Origin: Arthrobacter humicola
GTDB taxonomy: Bacteria; Actinomycetota; Actinomycetes; Actinomycetales; Micrococcaceae
Assembly: GCF_022803015.1 (NCBI RefSeq)
Contig: NZ_JAFKON010000001.1
Span: 248,001 to 312,000, forward strand
DNA length: 64,000 nucleotides
Direction of reading: 5' to 3'
Part shown: piece after piece, positions 33,718 through 41,235 of the stretch
Layout of the letters: every line of letters starts with the position of its first letter
Position numbering within the stretch: position 1 is the stretch's first letter
Notes under the pieces: generated by a model
What the model was told of the DNA's origin: nothing
Databases searched by the model: none
The model's input: the letters and a program-made list of their open reading frames with translations, nothing else
Made by a program: the position numbers and the translations under genes

Positions 33718-35268
33718 CTACCGGAGGGTGCTCCTCGGCGCGAGGTGGGAATGCGTGGGGGCCGGTCCTGGGATCACTTGAGTTTTCGCTGCTGCTGGCT
33801 GTGGCATCCCCGGGCGGTCGCCTTTGCGCAGCCAGTCGTCAAAGAACGCGCCGAGCTGCTGGCCGGACGCGTTTTCCATCACGGCTTCGAAGTCTTCCGT
33901 CGTCGCCGTCGAGTCGTTGTAGCGGCTCAACCACGTCCGGGTGCCGCTGAGGAATGCCGCGTCGCCGATCTTCGCGCGCAGCGCGTAGAGGGCAGCCGCC
34001 CCGCGGAGGTAGACCTGGCCCGCGAACAAGTTGTCACGGCCCGGGTCTGCGATGTTGAGCGCCCAGCGGTTGTTCGCGTCGAGGTATGCCACCGCGTCTC
34101 CGAACTGTTCCGGCATCGTGGCCGCGCCTTGGTGCTCGGCCCACAGCCACTCGATGTACGTCGCCCAGCCCTCGTTCAGCCAGATGTCCTGCCAGTCGGA
34201 CGGGCTCACCGCGTCGCCGAACCACTGGTGCCCGAGTTCGTGCACCACCGTGTATTCGTCCGCAACCTCCGAGTAGACCGGCCGCGTCTGCGTCTCCAGC
34301 GCATAGTCGACCGTGTCGTCGTCGACAATTGCGCCGAAGGCCTCGAATGGGTACCGCCCGAACTGGCCGTCAAGGAATGCGATCATCTGCGGCTGCAACG
34401 CAAGCGACGCCTTCGTCTCGGCCAGTGCCGCTCCCGTCACGTCCGCGTCGATCGCATTGATGATGGGCAGCCCGTGCGGACCGACGTCGTACGACAGGGC
34501 AAAGTCGCCGACGTTCGCCGTCGACAGATAGCTGGCCATCGGGTCCGAGGCCTTCCACGTCCATGTGGTCCATCCCGTCTTCGTCGCCGGCCGGCCGACG
34601 GGCAGGCCGTTCGCCACGGCCGTCTTCCCCGCCGGCACCGTAATGCGGAACGTATAGGTCGCCTTGTCTTCAGGGTCGTCATTCACGGGATACCAGGTCG
34701 CCGCGCCCTCGGGCTCGTTGACGACCATCGCGCCGTCAGCGGTGGTGACCCAACCGTAGAGCGCTCCGGTGGTGTCGAGCGGCCGGCCGGTGGTTCCGCC
34801 GTACTCGATCACGATCGACGTCGTCTGTCCGGCCTTCAGCTTCGGCCGCAGCCCGACCGTGAGTTCCCAGATCCGGTCCGCGTCGTTCTGCACCTGGGAC
34901 CACTTGGCTGCCTTGCCGTCGACCTGGACCGACGTGACGCCGAGGCCGCGCAGGTCGAAGTTGAGCGACTCCAGGTTCTGCTTCGCACGGACGGTGACAG
35001 TCGCGACCCCGCTGAGGCGGCCTGCGAGCACCGCGGGATTGGTCGGTGGCGTATAGCGGAGGGCGAGGTCGTAGTGCAGGACGTCATAGCCGCCGTTGCC
35101 GGCGAACGGGAAATACGCGTCCCCGCTGCCGGGAGCGCCCGCCGTGTAATGGGGGTTGTCGTGGCTGGGCGCGGCCTGCGCGGCCCCGCTGATTGCGCCG
35201 ACGCCGGCCACCGCCAGGACGAGGATGACCGCTGTCCATCGCAGGAGCCCTCTGAAGTGCTGCCTCAT
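33718..35268 (-). CDS. Exported M1-family zinc aminopeptidase
   Basis: 516 residues from the ATG at 35268, where GGAGGAAAT is close upstream and a signal peptide follows (residues 1-33, ending 'AAQAAP'). The zinc site is complete: 'VVHELGHQW' with H343, E344 and H347, and the third ligand E366 in 'LNEGWA', exactly the HExxH-x18-E spacing. The substrate-binding loop reads 'YALETQ' in place of GAMEN, as in other short M1 enzymes. It lacks the long C-terminal helical domain of PepN, so it is the short secreted type. It would trim N-terminal residues from extracellular peptides. It faces the gamma-glutamyltransferase gene tail to tail. Confidence 0.93.
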   Translation of the reverse strand: MRQHFRGLLRWTAVILVLAVAGVGAISGAAQAAPSHDNPHYTAGAPGSGDAYFPFAGNGGYDVLHYDLALRYTPPTNPAVLAGRLSGVATVTVRAKQNLESLNFDLRGLGVTSVQVDGKAAKWSQVQNDADRIWELTVGLRPKLKAGQTTSIVIEYGGTTGRPLDTTGALYGWVTTADGAMVVNEPEGAATWYPVNDDPEDKATYTFRITVPAGKTAVANGLPVGRPATKTGWTTWTWKASDPMASYLSTANVGDFALSYDVGPHGLPIINAIDADVTGAALAETKASLALQPQMIAFLDGQFGRYPFEAFGAIVDDDTVDYALETQTRPVYSEVADEYTVVHELGHQWFGDAVSPSDWQDIWLNEGWATYIEWLWAEHQGAATMPEQFGDAVAYLDANNRWALNIADPGRDNLFAGQVYLRGAAALYALRAKIGDAAFLSGTRTWLSRYNDSTATTEDFEAVMENASGQQLGAFFDDWLRKGDRPGMPQPAAAKTQVIPGPAPTHSHLAPRSTLR

Positions 35269-35361
35269 CACCCATTTCCTCCATCCAGGTCTCGGGATGT
35301 CCATTTGGGTGAAACAGCAGAACCGTCGTCCCGAACGGAAACCGCCTCGGTCTGAGAAGTC

Positions 35362-35640
35362 ATGACCGCGCCCCCAATGCAGTTGTGGAATGTCGCCCAT
35401 GATCCCCACCGCAACTTGGGAAAACCTTTATACCTGTCCAAGTTGAGGCCGTCAGGCCCACGGAAGCCTGCCGATGCGCTGGACTCGGACTATGCACTGA
35501 GTGTGCTGCAGGTGCTGATGTGCGACTACGGCCTCTTCCACATCGAGGCTGACCTGCGCTGGATCGAGCTGACCAGTGCCCGGCTGACCCAACTCAAAAA
35601 GGAGCTCCAGAGCGCATGGGCACGATCGACACCACTGCAC
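35362..35640 (+). pseudogene. Possible remnant of a PadR-type regulator gene
   Basis: The C-terminal half of this frame reads 'YALSVLQVLMCDYGLFHIEA' and '[14 protein letters not shown]', like the helical C-terminal part of PadR-family regulators. These are often paired with ABC transporter genes. The winged-helix N-terminal part is absent, and the first ~30 codons are not recognisable. The frame also runs past the point where such a gene should end and continues into the next gene. It is best read as a decayed fragment next to the truncated ABC transporter gene. Confidence 0.35.
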
Positions 35641-36173
35641 CCATCCTCAGCGCCCGCGGTGTCCGCCACGCGTTCGGACAGACCGAGGCGCTGCGCGGTA
35701 TCGACGTCGACGTTCACGCCGGTGAGGTACTCGCGGTCATGGGCCCGTCGGGGTCGGGTAAGTCCACCCTGCTGCACTGCCTGGCCGGCATCCTTGCCCT
35801 GGACGGCACCTTCGTCGCCGTCGTCATCGCCGGCATTTCGCTGGCCGTGTCCACGGCTGCCGCGATGCTGGACCGAAAACGCGTGCTGGGCCTGATGCGG
35901 CTGATGGGCATGCCCGTTGAAGTTGTTCGCGGGGTCATCGCAAGAGAGGCCGCGGTTCCCCTTGTGGCAGTGCTTCTGCTGTCAGCCGGGCTCGGATTCG
36001 TCGTGGCCTGGCTGATGGTTATCTCATTTGGCGGGGGCCGGACCATCACCTGGCCCGGCCCCGTATACTACGCCGCCCTGTCCTTCAGCATCCTGCTCGC
36101 ACTGGCCGCAGTGACAGCTGCCTTCGGACTGGTCCGTTCCAGCACCGCTATCCCGGCCACCCGATTCGAGTAG
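35616..36173 (+). pseudogene. ABC transporter remnant: MacB-type ATPase start fused to FtsX-type permease end
   Basis: 185 codons. Residues 1-~63 are the start of an ABC ATPase, with Walker A '[16 protein letters not shown]' followed by 'ILALDG'. The frame then jumps straight into the end of an FtsX-like permease ('[20 protein letters not shown]', two more hydrophobic helices, and '[14 protein letters not shown]'). The rest of the ATPase (signature, Walker B, H-loop) and most of the permease are missing. An in-frame deletion of several kilobases near base 35805 explains this. The product cannot hydrolyse ATP or transport. A PadR-like fragment just upstream is consistent with a former regulator-transporter cassette. 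Confidence 0.8.
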
Positions 36174-36205
36174 GACCATAGACCTGGCTTTGGGCCTTCC
36201 CGCTT

Positions 36206-36508
36206 TTAGCCCTCGCAGTCCGTGCAGTAGATATCGGTGCCGGACTGCCGGGCGATCTGGGAACGGTGCCGGACCAGGAAACAGGAACTGCAGGTGAACT
36301 CGTCGTCGGCCTGCGGGATGACCTGGACAATCAGCTCTTCGGCGATGAACTCGCCGCCGGGGACTCCGGCCCCGTCCAGCCCGTCGGCCTCGTCCAGTTC
36401 CTGGACGACGCTGCGGGCGTCCGGTGCGTTGGCGGACTGGAGTGCTTCCAGGGAGTTTTCCTGGGTTTCCTTAACGTCCGAGCGGACTTCGTCGTAATCG
36501 GTTGCCAC
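36206..36508 (-). CDS. DUF4193 zinc-ribbon protein
   Basis: 100 residues with a GTG start. The N-terminal half is very acidic ('DEADGLDG'). The C-terminal half has two Cys pairs, 'CSSC' and 'CTDCEG', that should bind one zinc ion. The sequence opens 'MATDYDEVRSDVKETQENSL', the usual start of DUF4193 proteins, which are widespread in actinobacteria and of unknown function. It is soluble. It lies convergent with the truncated transporter gene on its left and stands alone. Confidence 0.88.
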   Translation of the reverse strand: MATDYDEVRSDVKETQENSLEALQSANAPDARSVVQELDEADGLDGAGVPGGEFIAEELIVQVIPQADDEFTCSSCFLVRHRSQIARQSGTDIYCTDCEG

Positions 36509-36670
36509 GTGGCTTGTTCTCTTTCTCGAGTCTTTACTAGGCTAAGTGCAACGTACGGCACCCCGCGGTTGTTCCGCAGGCGGGGCCAGAATCCACGCCG
36601 TGCGGCATTGCCGGCCACACCATGGGCGCGGTGCCGGGCGCCGCCGCAGTTCGGGCCTAGGATCAACGGC

Positions 36671-37051
36671 ATGATGCAGGGACCAATCGACGCCGCCGAC
36701 GGGAAGAACTCGCTCAGCGTCGATGCTGGGATACTCGAGAGCGTCTGGCGCCCGGGTTCCTTTGTGGACGCCGAAGATGCCAGGGACGCCATGCTTGCCG
36801 TGGACCGGATCAGTGGCGGGACGCCGATGCCAATGCTCTCCGAGATGACCGACATGGTGTTCAGCGCGGCGGCCAGATACCAATTCGCACAGAGCAGGGG
36901 CGTGGTGGCCATCGCGGTCCTCGGATCCAGCACAGTCGACAGGGTGATCGCTTCCGCCACGAGCCGGGAGACCAAGTACCCGCACGAGTTCTTTACATCC
37001 AGGACCGACGCAATCGCATGGCTGAAGGAAGTCATCCAGAGCCGCGATTAG
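36671..37051 (+). CDS. STAS/SpoIIAA-like protein (DUF7793-type), function unknown
   Basis: 126 residues from the first of two ATGs. The sequence shows the pattern of a small STAS-like fold seen in Arthrobacter relatives. It begins 'LSVDAGILESVWRPGSFVD', then 'DAMLAVDRISGGTPMPMLSE', then 'GVVAIAVLGSSTVDRVIAS', and ends with 'FFTSRTDAIAWLKEV'. The Ser used for phosphorylation in anti-sigma antagonists is not clearly conserved. The family label is from memory and unverified. The open frame extends far upstream, but that part reads as non-coding antisense to DUF4193. It is monocistronic. Confidence 0.7.
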   Translation: MMQGPIDAADGKNSLSVDAGILESVWRPGSFVDAEDARDAMLAVDRISGGTPMPMLSEMTDMVFSAAARYQFAQSRGVVAIAVLGSSTVDRVIASATSRETKYPHEFFTSRTDAIAWLKEVIQSRD

Positions 37052-37388
37052 GAATTGCCACAGGGCCTGGCGCCGCATTCAAATCTGTCCCCGATCCGAG
37101 ACAGACCGGTCTTTCCCGTTGTAAAGTGTCTTCACGGTTTTCCGCCCCGCTGGCTCCAGGAAGGTATGCAGGGCTCTCGGGATCGTGGCCGGTTGAAGGG
37201 GCGGCGGAAACGCCCGCACAGCCCTCGACATCAGGCGCCGGACGGTCGCCCGGGCGCCGTTCAGCCGCCCGTCAACCCCTGCTGCATCATCGTCCCATCG
37301 AGCGCGTGCGCTATGGCCGCGCGGACGCGGGCGTGCTCGGAGGCCTTTCCGGGGAGGGAGCCTAGACCGGGCGGCCAGCTCGACAGGC
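37052..37388. other. Gap between convergent genes, no gene seen
   Basis: About 340 bases. Several overlapping frames are open because of high GC, but none has a ribosome site or recognisable product. No strong terminator hairpin was found. Confidence 0.4.
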
Positions 37389-38099
37389 TCAGGGTTCGCG
37401 TCGATTCGCGGCAGCCCGGCTCCGCGGCAACAGGAATCCGACGGCAACAAGCCAGAGCAGGCCGCCGAACCGCCCGACGGGCAGCAGGAACTGGAGCGGC
37501 TCGATCACCATGGAGAGGAAACTCAGTTCGGACAGGGCGGCGATGACCAGGCCGGCCCAGGCCAGCCAGCGCGGCACGAAGCGCAGGATGAGGGCGGGGA
37601 CGGCGATTCCGGCGATGAGGAGTCCCAAGCCGACCACATAGGCGACGCCGCCCGTGATGAATGCGAGAAACGACAATGCATGGGTCAATGGCACATCGGT
37701 GGTGATTTCCGGGCGGCTCAGGACCCACCCCACGGCGGCCGAGAGCATGAGGAACACCGAGGCGGCAATGCCGCCAAAGAAGCCGATTGCGGGCCCGGGG
37801 ACGCGCACGCCAAGCCGGAGCTGCCGGGCGTAAACGGTGGCCGCAAAGATGCCGAGCGGGACCGCTGAGCCGAATTGGAACAGGCTGGCGAGCCGCACGG
37901 CGTCGGTGTTCCCGTGAAAATATGCCGCGACCTGGCCGGCGGGGGAGAAGGGCGAGACGTAGGCCTGCCCGTTGGTGAGGATCGCGCTGCTGAGCAGGGC
38001 CGCGATCGTGAGTCCCAGACTCACGGCCGCCAGGATGCCCGGGTTGGGGCCGCCGGATCGGGTCGAGGGAGCAGTGTGGTGGGAGGACAGGTCAGTCAT
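37389..38099 (-). CDS. Integral membrane protein, DUF4386-like
   Basis: 236 residues with about six hydrophobic helices. The first is 'ILAAVSLGLTIAALLSSAI' and the last is 'FGGLLWLVAVGFLLP'. A short polar N-terminus ('MTDLSSHHTAPSTRSGGPN') precedes the first helix. The layout fits small DUF4386-type membrane proteins of unknown function. Its gene is divergent from a marR gene over an 81-base region containing an inverted repeat, so MarR control is likely. No transport or enzymatic motif is seen. Confidence 0.8.
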   Translation of the reverse strand: MTDLSSHHTAPSTRSGGPNPGILAAVSLGLTIAALLSSAILTNGQAYVSPFSPAGQVAAYFHGNTDAVRLASLFQFGSAVPLGIFAATVYARQLRLGVRVPGPAIGFFGGIAASVFLMLSAAVGWVLSRPEITTDVPLTHALSFLAFITGGVAYVVGLGLLIAGIAVPALILRFVPRWLAWAGLVIAALSELSFLSMVIEPLQFLLPVGRFGGLLWLVAVGFLLPRSRAAANRREP

Positions 38100-38137
38100 G
38101 ATGGCTTCTTTCCGATAATTACGTCACAACTAAAATG

Positions 38138-38152
38138 ATTCACCTGTTGAAT
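38138..38152. promoter_or_regulatory. Likely MarR operator
   Basis: ATTCA (38138-38142) and TGAAT (38148-38152) form an inverted repeat, ATTCACCTGTTGAAT, in the divergent gap between the membrane protein gene and marR. The element overlaps the proposed -35 of marR, so binding would repress it. AATGATT occurs on both sides as a short direct repeat. Confidence 0.55.
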
Positions 38153-38174
38153 GATTCTGTCAATGGCGTAATAT
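38147..38174 (+). promoter_or_regulatory. Promoter of marR, apparently giving a leaderless mRNA
   Basis: A TTGAAT -35 (38147-38152), a 16-base spacer and a TAATAT -10 (38169-38174) end only six bases before the ATG at 38181. Transcription would start at or within a base or two of the ATG. No Shine-Dalgarno sequence is needed or present. Leaderless mRNAs are common in actinobacteria. Confidence 0.6.
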
Positions 38175-38180
38175 TGGGGC

Positions 38181-38651
38181 ATGGACTCACCGGATCCGCC
38201 GCGGCCGAAACGAACCGCTTTCCTGCTGTCCCAGCTCGGGGCGCTGGCATCGGCACGCTTCGCCGAGCGCACGCGCGAACTCGGCCTGACCCCAAGCGAC
38301 GCGGGTGTCCTCCGCCTGCTCGGCCGCAGCCCCGGACTGAGCCAGCGGTCCCTGGCCGACCGCCTGGGGGCGGTGCCGAGCCGCGTGGTTCCCCTCATCG
38401 ACTCGCTGGAAACGCGAGGGCTGGTGGCCCGCGTGCGCAGCAGCGCCGACCGGCGGAACTACGAGCTCCGGCTGACGGCCGAGGGCACGAAGGTTCTCGG
38501 GGCACTGCGCGGAATCGCCGAACGGCACGAGGCCGAACTCCTGGCCCCGCTCACCAGCGAACAGTCTGCGCAGCTGGGTATCCTGCTGGCCAGGTTGGCC
38601 AGCGCCCATGCCCTCGACACGGACCTGCATCGGGACACGAGGCCGGAATGA
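38181..38651 (+). CDS. MarR-family transcriptional regulator
   Basis: 156 residues. The winged helix-turn-helix is clear: 'LTPSDAGVLRLLGRSPGLSQ' (helices), then 'LADRLGAVPSRVVPLIDSLE' (recognition region), then the wing 'GLVARVRSSADRRNYEL'. Flanking helices for dimer formation are at both ends. MarR proteins are ligand-released repressors of nearby genes. Here the divergent membrane protein gene is the likely target, together with itself. The start ATG lies six bases after a good -10 box, so the mRNA is probably leaderless. Confidence 0.9.
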   Translation: MDSPDPPRPKRTAFLLSQLGALASARFAERTRELGLTPSDAGVLRLLGRSPGLSQRSLADRLGAVPSRVVPLIDSLETRGLVARVRSSADRRNYELRLTAEGTKVLGALRGIAERHEAELLAPLTSEQSAQLGILLARLASAHALDTDLHRDTRPE

Positions 38652-38726
38652 ACCCGGCGTGCCGGCCGGTTCTTCGGCGCAATAGCCGTCCTTTTCAGCC
38701 GGCGGGCAGTGTGGGATCATCCCGGT

Positions 38727-38915
38727 ATGGGCGAAAATACTGAACCGCGGGTGAGCTTGCCCTCCGGCCCCGAGCGCCTGAAGGGCACGCATCACCGCGA
38801 CGTTGATGGCTACGGAAATCCGATCACGCAGCAGCTGCGCATCATCGGTCAGCGGCGCCGCGAAGCCGAAGAAAAGCTCGACCGGCACCTGCAGGACGCA
38901 CGCAAGAGCCACTGA
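38727..38915 (+). CDS. Small hypothetical protein
   Basis: 62 residues from the ATG at 38727; an upstream in-frame start is less likely. The sequence is charged and probably helical at the C-terminal end ('RRREAEEKLDRHLQDARKSH'), with a loop 'THHRDVDGYGNPI'. Codon third positions are strongly GC, as in a real gene. A perfect terminator hairpin follows 21 bases after the stop, which supports transcription. No family is recognised. Confidence 0.55.
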   Translation: MGENTEPRVSLPSGPERLKGTHHRDVDGYGNPITQQLRIIGQRRREAEEKLDRHLQDARKSH

Positions 38916-38936
38916 GCGCGGCATGGGCGATGGAAA

Positions 38937-38963
38937 AGGCAGGCGCCCGTCGGGCGCCTGCCT
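38937..38963. terminator. Bidirectional terminator hairpin
   Basis: The 13-bp arms AGGCAGGCGCCCG (38937-38949) and CGGGCGCCTGCCT (38951-38963) are perfectly complementary. AAAA lies on one side and GTCCTTT on the other. The hairpin sits between the stop of the small plus-strand gene and the stop of the minus-strand MFS gene and can serve both. Confidence 0.75.
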
Positions 38964-38980
38964 GTCCTTTCCGTGCCCGT

Positions 38981-40345
38981 CTACTTGGCGGCCACGGCGA
39001 ACGCCGGCGCCTCCTCGGGTGCAGCCACGTGCCCTGCCGCGGCCTCGGACTTGCGCTCCTTGAGGAAGTAGACAAGGCCGGCGGCGATTGTCGATGCCGC
39101 TGCGAGGGCGAAGAGCCCCGGGATGACGCTGCCGGTCTGCTCCTTGATGATGCCGAAACCAAACGGCGCCACGAAGCCACCGAGGTTGCCCAGGGAGTTG
39201 ATGATGGCAATGGCCGGCGCGAGGATGAGGGGGTGCAGGCCTGACTGGGGGATGGTCCAGAACAACGGTGACGCGCTCTTGAATCCCATGGCGGCGATGG
39301 CCAGGAACACGAGGGCCAGGACCGGGGAGGCGACGGCGGCTGCGAGCGTGCCGACGGCGGCGACCAGGAGCGCAGCGACGAGGAGGGGCCGCTTGGACTT
39401 GGCCTTGTCCTGCCACTTGGCGGCGAAGTACATGGCAATCACGGCGCAGACCCAGGGGATGGCGGAGAGGAATCCGACGCTCAGGTCCGTGGTCCCCGGG
39501 ATCTGCTTGACGATGCTGGGCAGCCAGAACGTGTTGGCGTAGATGGAGAGCTGCACGGAGAAATAGATGCCGCAAAGGAGGAGGATCTGGGGGTTCAGGA
39601 GCATCTTCCAGCGGTTGATCTTCCCGCTGGGATTCCCGCCTGAGGCGGGGGCGTGCTGGGCGTCCTCGTCCGCAATCGCCCCGGTGAGGGCAAACTTCTC
39701 GCCCGCTGTCAGCCATGTTGCGTCCGCTATCTTGGCGTCAAGGACAAAGAACACCGCAATGCCGACAACCACGGAAAGCAACCCCTCGAAGCCGAACAGC
39801 CACTGCCAGCCGCGGTATCCCAGGACGTCGTTGAGGCTGAGCAGCATTCCGGCGATCGGGCCGGAGAGCGCCGCGGCGACCGAGGAACCGGCGATGAAGA
39901 TCGCTGTTGCTTTGCCCCGTTGCCCGGCCGGCACCCAGCGGGCGAAGTAGAAGATGACGGCGGGGAAGAAGCCGGCTTCTGCGGCGCCGAGGAGGAACCG
40001 CAGGGCATAGAACATGGTCTCGTTCTGCACGAACACCATCAGAAAAGAGACGATGCCCCAGCTGATCATGATCCTGGCCAGCCAGACCTTGGCGCCGTAC
40101 CTCTCCATCATCACGTTGCTGGGCAGTTCGAAGATTGCGTATGCGATGAAGAACAGCCCGGCCCCGAACCCGTAGGCGGCGGCGCCGATGCCGACATCCG
40201 CGTGCAGATGCTCCTGGGCATAGCCGATGTTGGACCGGTTGAGCTGGTTGCAGACCAACATGACGAGCATGATGGGCAGCACCCGCTTGAAGAACTTTTT
40301 CGTGGCCAAGGCCACGTCCGTGACAGCGTTGTCGACAGACTGCAT
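38981..40345 (-). CDS. MFS transporter of the anion:cation symporter (aldarate/galactonate) type
   Basis: 454 residues from the ATG at 40345, with AAAGGAAA upstream. Twelve membrane helices are expected. The first loop carries 'NQLNRSNIGYAQEHL' and 'GFGAGLFFIAYAIFELPSN', and 'RFLLGAAEAGFFPAV' follows. These are hallmarks of the ACS family (GudP, GarP, DgoT-like), which import hexarates and hexonates with protons. Its gene has its own promoter with the same 31-bp element as kdgD and tctC, and it lies downstream of the GntR and dehydratase genes. The substrate is therefore probably glucarate or galactarate. A terminator hairpin follows its stop. Confidence 0.9.
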   Translation of the reverse strand: MQSVDNAVTDVALATKKFFKRVLPIMLVMLVCNQLNRSNIGYAQEHLHADVGIGAAAYGFGAGLFFIAYAIFELPSNVMMERYGAKVWLARIMISWGIVSFLMVFVQNETMFYALRFLLGAAEAGFFPAVIFYFARWVPAGQRGKATAIFIAGSSVAAALSGPIAGMLLSLNDVLGYRGWQWLFGFEGLLSVVVGIAVFFVLDAKIADATWLTAGEKFALTGAIADEDAQHAPASGGNPSGKINRWKMLLNPQILLLCGIYFSVQLSIYANTFWLPSIVKQIPGTTDLSVGFLSAIPWVCAVIAMYFAAKWQDKAKSKRPLLVAALLVAAVGTLAAAVASPVLALVFLAIAAMGFKSASPLFWTIPQSGLHPLILAPAIAIINSLGNLGGFVAPFGFGIIKEQTGSVIPGLFALAAASTIAAGLVYFLKERKSEAAAGHVAAPEEAPAFAVAAK

Positions 40346-40396
40346 GGAGATTTCCTTTGAATTGGCGAAGCTGGTCGGCCGGGGCGGGCAGTTTAT

Positions 40397-40412
40397 TGTG
40401 GCCCTTGCCACA
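40397..40412. promoter_or_regulatory. Inverted repeat in the MFS mRNA leader
   Basis: TGTGGC (40397-40402) and GCCACA (40407-40412) pair across four bases. The repeat lies just after the predicted transcription start of the MFS gene, 52 bases before its ATG. It could be a regulator site or a leader hairpin. Confidence 0.35.
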
Positions 40413-40422
40413 GCGATTCTTC

Positions 40423-40478
40423 ACTTTATTCGGCGGCGGTAATGCCCGTCCAACACATTAATTGCATCGATGGATACC
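40423..40478 (-). promoter_or_regulatory. Promoter of the MFS gene with the shared aldarate element
   Basis: Read on the minus strand, a 31-bp element starts with GGTATC (40478-40473) and ends in TTGGAC (40453-40448), which also serves as the -35. After a 19-base spacer comes the -10 TAAAGT (40428-40423). The same arrangement precedes kdgD and tctC. The distance to the MFS start codon is ~78 bases from the -10. Confidence 0.7.
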
Positions 40479-40520
40479 TTGAGGGACTGGAAGTCCCCGC
40501 CCGATGTCCGGGCCCTGGGG

Positions 40521-41225
40521 TCAGCCGTGGCCGGGAGCGGCGGCGCGCAGCCGCCGTCGGGAATTTGCCAGATGGCTCCGCATCGCCGCTGACGACGACG
40601 GTCCGTCGCCCTCCGCGATGGCGGCGACGATTGATTCGTGTTCCTGCACCACTTGGTCGAAATGCCCGCGCGCATCAGGCTCGCCGCTGCCCACGAGCCG
40701 GCCGCGGGGCATCGCGATCATGGTCGGCCCCAGGGATGCGAGGCAGTCGGAGTAAAAGGGGTTTCCGGAGGCTGCGGCAATGGCCCGGTGGAACTCGTAG
40801 TCAGCCTTCATGGCGTGTCCCGGGTGGGCCGCGCTGTCCACGAAGTCTTCAAAAGCCTTCCGGACAGCGTTCAGCTGCCGGTCTGTGTGGTTCCGGGCGG
40901 CGAGGGCCGCAGCCTCGGACTCCACCGCGATGCGGAACTCCAGCTGCCACAGGCGGTCTTCCAGGCTGGCCACGGGGCGGCTGCCGGCCGCCTGCTGCGG
41001 GCCGTCCGGCGGCGGGGTCAGCGCGAAGCTGCCCCGCCCGCGTTCGGTTTCCACGAGCCCCTCAGCCTGCAGCCGGGTCAGTGCCGAACGGACCACGGTC
41101 CGGCTGACGCCGAATTCGCTGATCAAGGTGTTTTCGCTGGGCAGCTTCGCGCCCGGCGCAATGACGCCGTCGACGATGCGGCGTCGAAGATCGCTCGCGA
41201 GGTCCGCGGTCAGGTTCCGGCTCAT
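40521..41225 (-). CDS. GntR-family regulator, FadR/FCD subfamily
   Basis: 234 residues from the ATG at 41225; upstream in-frame codons belong to antisense of the dehydratase gene. The N-terminal winged helix reads 'LRRRIVDGVIAPGAKLPSEN' then 'LISEFGVSRTVVRSALTRL' and 'GLVETERGRGSFAL'. The C-terminal FCD domain has 'EDRLWQLEFRIAVESEAAAL', a later 'DYEFHRAIAAASGN' and 'EHESIVAAI', with the metal and ligand His/Asp residues of the fold. It lies 10 bases downstream of the galactarate-type dehydratase gene, so it is co-transcribed. A matching T-x-GT-x3-AC-x-A operator precedes that gene. Confidence 0.92.
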   Translation of the reverse strand: MSRNLTADLASDLRRRIVDGVIAPGAKLPSENTLISEFGVSRTVVRSALTRLQAEGLVETERGRGSFALTPPPDGPQQAAGSRPVASLEDRLWQLEFRIAVESEAAALAARNHTDRQLNAVRKAFEDFVDSAAHPGHAMKADYEFHRAIAAASGNPFYSDCLASLGPTMIAMPRGRLVGSGEPDARGHFDQVVQEHESIVAAIAEGDGPSSSAAMRSHLANSRRRLRAAAPGHG

Positions 41226-41235
41226 GGCTTCAAGG

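Noticed and set aside
33688..35355. A 555-codon frame antisense to the M1 peptidase
   Set aside because: The peptidase carries a complete zinc site and signal peptide; the other frame is low-complexity Arg/Val-rich sequence.
36266..36670. A 135-codon upstream extension of the STAS-like protein
   Set aside because: It lies antisense over DUF4193 and loses family-like character; the ATG at 36671 gives a compact domain.
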